Assembly (NCBI GenBank): GCA_028023455.1
Contig: JAQFVV010000319.1
Coordinates: forward strand, 126,001 to 190,000
Direction of reading: 5' to 3'
Source: Epiperipatus broadwayi
Lineage: Eukaryota; Onychophora; Udeonychophora; Euonychophora; Peripatidae
DNA length: 64,000 bases
The translations under genes and the position numbers were made by a program. Positions 60,521 to 64,000 of this stretch are shown piece after piece (position 1 is the first letter of the stretch; every line of letters begins with the position of its first letter). Below the pieces are notes generated by a model that was not told the DNA's origin, searched no databases, and saw only the letters and a program-made list of their open reading frames with translations.

Positions 60521-60738
60521 ATTGCAATACTTATCAGTTTAATACTATATGCAATCTATCTAGATAACACTGAATTAATCCATCCAAATATTGTATAATT
60601 CAAGATATAGATTTTACCTTGTTTAAAAATTGTATTACTTATCAGTTTAATAGTATATGCCATTTATTTAAATAATACTAAATTAATTGATCCAAACATT
60701 GTATAATGCCAAAATATAGATTTTACTTTCTTTAAAAT
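60521..60738. repeat. Tandem duplication, two copies of 108 bp
   Basis: Both copies share 'acttatcagtttaata', 'atccaaa.attgtataat' and 'atatagattttac' in order. The first landmark lies at 60529 and 60637. Confidence 0.8.
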
Positions 60739-60739
60739 A

Positions 60740-61386
60740 GATAATGATGTGTGATGAAATGCCCCCGATCTCTATCATTGTCTATCCTTTATTTCATTGC
60801 AATAATTGTCAGTTTCACAATAGTTTCTCATTACTTAATTATCATCTTATAATAGGACTGATTTATTATTCATATAATAGAGCTCTGAGGTTATTTCACC
60901 ATTGTAATAAACATTAGTATAGCTGTGCAATCTAAATCAACGGTCTGTAGATTAATTATTGTTATAGTGATCCCCAAACATATTAGATGAGTGGCATAAT
61001 TGGTCTAGCGTGTACTTAGATGGTGGGAGAATTGAACATATCATGATTCTTGATTTAATTCATGAATTGCTTTTTTTTGGTAACTTAAGTAAGTGTTTAT
61101 AGTATAATTAAATAAACATTATATAATTATTGTTTATAAATGCTTCTCTCACCCCATTTGCATTCTAGATGACCACGAGACTCTATAACCCCCAGCTGAG
61201 TTAAGCTGTAGGGAAAGCTGACATTTTAAAAAGTGATAGTTGACAAAGCTACAAGTTAGTTGAAAGTGCTTCTAAGTGACGATTATACATATATTTTTTA
61301 TAAACTATTAAGTACTGTATTTTCAAATATTTATTTATAAATTTACGTATATTATTTTGAAGAAATACAGACATCGATTTGTAATT
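60740..61386. other. AT-rich DNA, no gene seen
   Basis: No frame, RNA gene or dispersed repeat recognised. A partial third echo of the preceding 108-bp repeat may be present near 60798 ('cattgcaataattgtcagttt'). Confidence 0.4.
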
Positions 61387-61407
61387 ATATATATATATAT
61401 ATATATA
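61387..61407. repeat. Short (TA)n tract
   Basis: About ten TA units. Confidence 0.9.
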
Positions 61408-61569
61408 ACACCAAAACTGTCTAACACTATACTAGCAAAAAATAAAAATGCAAAACCATAAAACAATACAGTGCTAGATTAAATTCAAAATTTTACCAAA
61501 ATCCTTACACAACCATGGTTTCATCTACTACAAATAGACCTTCTCAAGTGAAAATCACCCTAAAGGAAA

Positions 61570-61574
<5 letters not shown>

Positions 61575-61632
<58 letters not shown>
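61575..61632. repeat. (TA)n microsatellite at Penelope 3' end
   Basis: A TA run of about 28 units. It begins only about 25 bp after the stop codon of the minus-strand Penelope gene, so it occupies the place of the element's 3' untranslated end. Confidence 0.95.
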
Positions 61633-61634
<2 letters not shown>

Positions 61635-61656
61635 AACAAACAAACCTTCCCATAAT

Positions 61657-63360
61657 TCATTTCAAACTCCACCTTCCCTTAATATCAAAGGAAGTCTTCA
61701 TAAGATTGATAGCCTCAGAATCAAGGAGTTTTATCATCAAAGTCTCCTTTATTCTTCTTTTTAACTCATTCTTTTCATAAAAAATAACTGAAGCATTGTC
61801 AAACAATATTCTATGACCTGTATTCAATTCATGAATATATAAAGCTGAGTTAAGATACCTATGTTTAACTCTACTTATATGAACCTTAACCCTTTCATTA
61901 AGGCTAAATTTACTCTGGCCTACATAAAATTTACCACAACTACATGGAATTTTATAAACAATACCAGGAATATACCTACTATCAATAGACTGCTTTGAAC
62001 CATTAAGTAATGAATTCAAATCAGAACCTTTCCTCCATGCAACCTTCTTTCCACCTAACAAATGATTATTCCTATAAAACAAATTATAAATTGATGCTTT
62101 AAATGGTAAAGACATATAATCATCATCCATACCAACAAAACTCTTATCATCCAAATCATGACTATAAACATTATTATTAAATATCATTTTTTTAATAAAA
62201 TCATGACTATAACCCAATTCTACATATTCAGCAGCAAATTGACTTTTTTGAATATCAGCATCATTATTATAATTATTAAGCCTTCTATTCCGACAACAAA
62301 AAATCAACAAAGACATTTTTTTATGTATAAAAGGCTGATAACTATCAGGCCTAATCATATTTCTCAAATTTTTTGATTTTATAAAATGATTACAAAACAA
62401 AACATCATTAACCTTCTCAACATTTAAATCTAAAAACTTTAATTTTACAAAATCAAAACCATCCCCCTCAATTGTAAACTTAATACTAGAATCAAAACCA
62501 TTCAATCCACATAAAAACTCTTCTAATTTCTCTTTTTGAATAACAAACAAACAATCATCAACATACCTAACAAATAATTTAATAGAACATGGAAACATAT
62601 TAATAATACTACACTCCAAATAATCAATATAGACAGCACACATCAATGGAGAAATGACATAACCAATAACCCAACCTTCTCTAATCTTATAAAACACATC
62701 ATTAGACATAAAATACATTGAATCCTCTATCAGCAAAAGCAAATCATGAAAAACCTTAATCTTATCTGCAGAAAAACATTCTAATTTTTTTAAAATTGAA
62801 AGAAAAACATCAATACTTTTTAATCTATTAACCAATTGGTACATATTTTCAATGTCTAAACTACCAAAAACACAATCATCATCCAAAACAAAAACATTTA
62901 TTTTCTTAAAAGCTTCAAAGGAAGAAGAAACACAAAATTGACCCAGTTTTATATATTCCTTAAAATATCTTATAATAAATTTTCATATTTTATCAACAAT
63001 TCCTCCTGTAAAATCAAAAATACATCTCAAAGGAAAATTATTTTTATGAGACTTCAAATTAAAGAAAACCTTTGGAGCCACAAAATCACTAGGGTAACAA
63101 TTTAAATAAGTAACTCTATCAAAAATCTTTTTATTTTCCATAACTTTCATAATCTTAATTAATTTAGATTTTATTTTTTTACCAGGATCAGAATCTAAAA
63201 TAGCATATTTTCCATTATTTAATTCTAAAGAAACTTTACTTTTAAAATCAATATTAATTAACAATACAAACCGACCACCTTTATCTTCTTTTAATAATAC
63301 AACATCATTGGCTTTCAATCTTTTTTTAACAACACTAAATTTCCTTAGGGGCAAAAACAA
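61657..63360 (-). pseudogene. Penelope-like RT plus GIY-YIG endonuclease, one in-frame stop
   Basis: 567 codons on the minus strand, open except for one TGA at 62985-62983. Part 1 (63360-62986) has the Penelope DKG motif (EDKGGRFVLL) and PLRCIFDFTGG. After the TGA the same frame continues through KEYIKLGQF into RT motif A (LDIENMYQLV), motif B (GYVISPLMCAVYIDYLE), motif C (FVRYVDDCLFV, both Asp present) and the KFLDL strand. The endonuclease follows: GIVYKIPCSCGKFYVGQ and LNERVKVH, then an Asn/His-rich strand (HELNTGHRILF) and ELKRRIKETLMIKLL. It would reverse-transcribe element RNA and cut DNA. The 5' part is missing: there is no ATG (the frame opens with TTG) and inverted sequence follows at 63365-63460. 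It could be a recently disabled copy. Confidence 0.88.
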
Positions 63361-63461
63361 ATTTTTCTCTTTTAAATATTATTTTTTTGTATTATTTTGT
63401 ATTATTTGTTTGTTATTATTTGTATTATTTTGTTTTGTATAGTTATTAATTTTCTTTCAGT

Positions 63462-64000
63462 ATGTGGCAGATTTTGTATGATAATTTTTCTTGTGTAGAA
63501 ATTTTAGAAATAAAAAAGTTAATTAATATGTCTAATAGAATTGAATCTTTAAAGGCTCAGGTTAATTTTCTTAAGTCTTGTAGGTTTTGCAATGTGTTTC
63601 CTAATTCATGTAGCATTAAATTGGATAGGAAATTGGTTTTATTTTCTAATTGTGATTTTATTCTAAATTTTAAAAGATTTATTCTTAAACAATTTATTAT
63701 ACAGATTATGAGTAGTTTATCTAGTTTAATTGATAGTTATAAAATGTTTAGAAGAAAGTTCGATTTTAGAAGGAATTTTAATTATTCTGTTTTAAATTCT
63801 TTTTTAAAGTGGTTTAGGAGTAAGTGTGAAATCACTTACAATAATAAGTATTTCAAGAAATTTAAATGGTTGATCAGAAAGGCTGAAAATAAAAGTTTTG
63901 TGAAAGGAAAAGAGTTTAGATTTGGGTCTTATAAAAATAGGCCTGATGCTTCATCTGTTTTAAATTTGGCAAATTATATTTTGAATGTATCTGATTCGGC
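63462..64000 (+). CDS. Penelope-like N-terminal reading frame, runs off window
   Basis: ATG at 63462-63464 opens a frame of 179 codons without a stop to the window edge, a striking length in such AT-rich sequence. The protein is Lys/Phe/Asn-rich with a Cys cluster (SCRFCNVFPNSC, about residues 38-50) and FLKWFRSKCEITYNNKYFKKFKWLI near residue 125. It ends in a DASSVLNLANYILN stretch, which is where Penelope proteins approach the DKG motif and RT. Divergent position, 100 bp from the 5' end of the minus-strand copy, suggests the N-terminal half of a sister copy in head-to-head array. Identity is inferred from context and composition; a CTTTCAG just upstream of the ATG resembles a splice acceptor. 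RT lies beyond the window if the element is whole. Confidence 0.6.
   Translation, partial: MWQILYDNFSCVEILEIKKLINMSNRIESLKAQVNFLKSCRFCNVFPNSCSIKLDRKLVLFSNCDFILNFKRFILKQFIIQIMSSLSSLIDSYKMFRRKFDFRRNFNYSVLNSFLKWFRSKCEITYNNKYFKKFKWLIRKAENKSFVKGKEFRFGSYKNRPDASSVLNLANYILNVSDS

Noticed and set aside
62158-62376. Plus-strand 72-codon frame
   Set aside because: Antisense to the Penelope RT gene.

Overview
The window is strongly AT-rich nuclear DNA of a metazoan, most likely an invertebrate. The evidence is Penelope-like elements with GIY-YIG endonuclease domains, several decayed Gypsy-type LTR retrotransposons, an old LINE, tRNA-derived SINEs, long (TA)n, (TAA)n and (ATCT)n microsatellites, and a single host-like exon with a spliceosomal acceptor. 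Nothing seen allows a species call. There are no bacterial operons, rRNA genes or CRISPR arrays.

Layout. 1-2.4 kb: AT-rich DNA with a weak coding relic. 2.46-2.80 kb: foldback element. 2.93-4.87 kb: two Penelope fragments head to head. 5.70-8.76 kb: Gypsy element LTR-1 with intact LTR ends and a 5-bp target duplication but an internally deleted gag-pol, set between (ATCT)n and (ATAG)n tracts. 10.5-11.8 kb: two short tRNA-like SINEs, one with a paralogous empty site. 12.0-12.2 kb: hairpin element. 14.9-15.9 kb, minus strand: the only convincing host gene segment, a terminal exon encoding a membrane segment, six repeats and an acidic tail. 16.5-16.8 kb: a third Penelope fragment. 19.8-24.2 kb: decayed LINE (CCHC ORF1, APE endonuclease, start of RT).

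24.2-35.5 kb is a rearranged, inverted cluster of one LTR family (LTR-2, LTR about 2.7 kb). 35.6-41.1 kb is LTR-3 (LTRs about 2.07 kb, integrase relic, flanked by (TA)n). 41.2-45.7 kb is LTR-4 (unequal LTRs, coiled-coil Gag relic). LTR-2, -3 and -4 carry related primer-binding sites resembling the complement of a tRNA-Lys 3' end. 45.7-47.0 kb is a purine-rich array with a repeat unit of about 180 bp. 47-61 kb is very AT-rich with no supportable gene. 61.6-64.0 kb holds a nearly open Penelope RT/GIY-YIG gene on the minus strand and, head to head with it, an open N-terminal Penelope-like reading frame that runs off the window.

No new defence or metabolic system was found. The most notable items are the head-to-head Penelope pairs next to (TA)n, the repeat-tailed membrane-protein exon, the filled/empty SINE site pair, the foldback with a hairpin at each tip, and the inverted LTR cluster.
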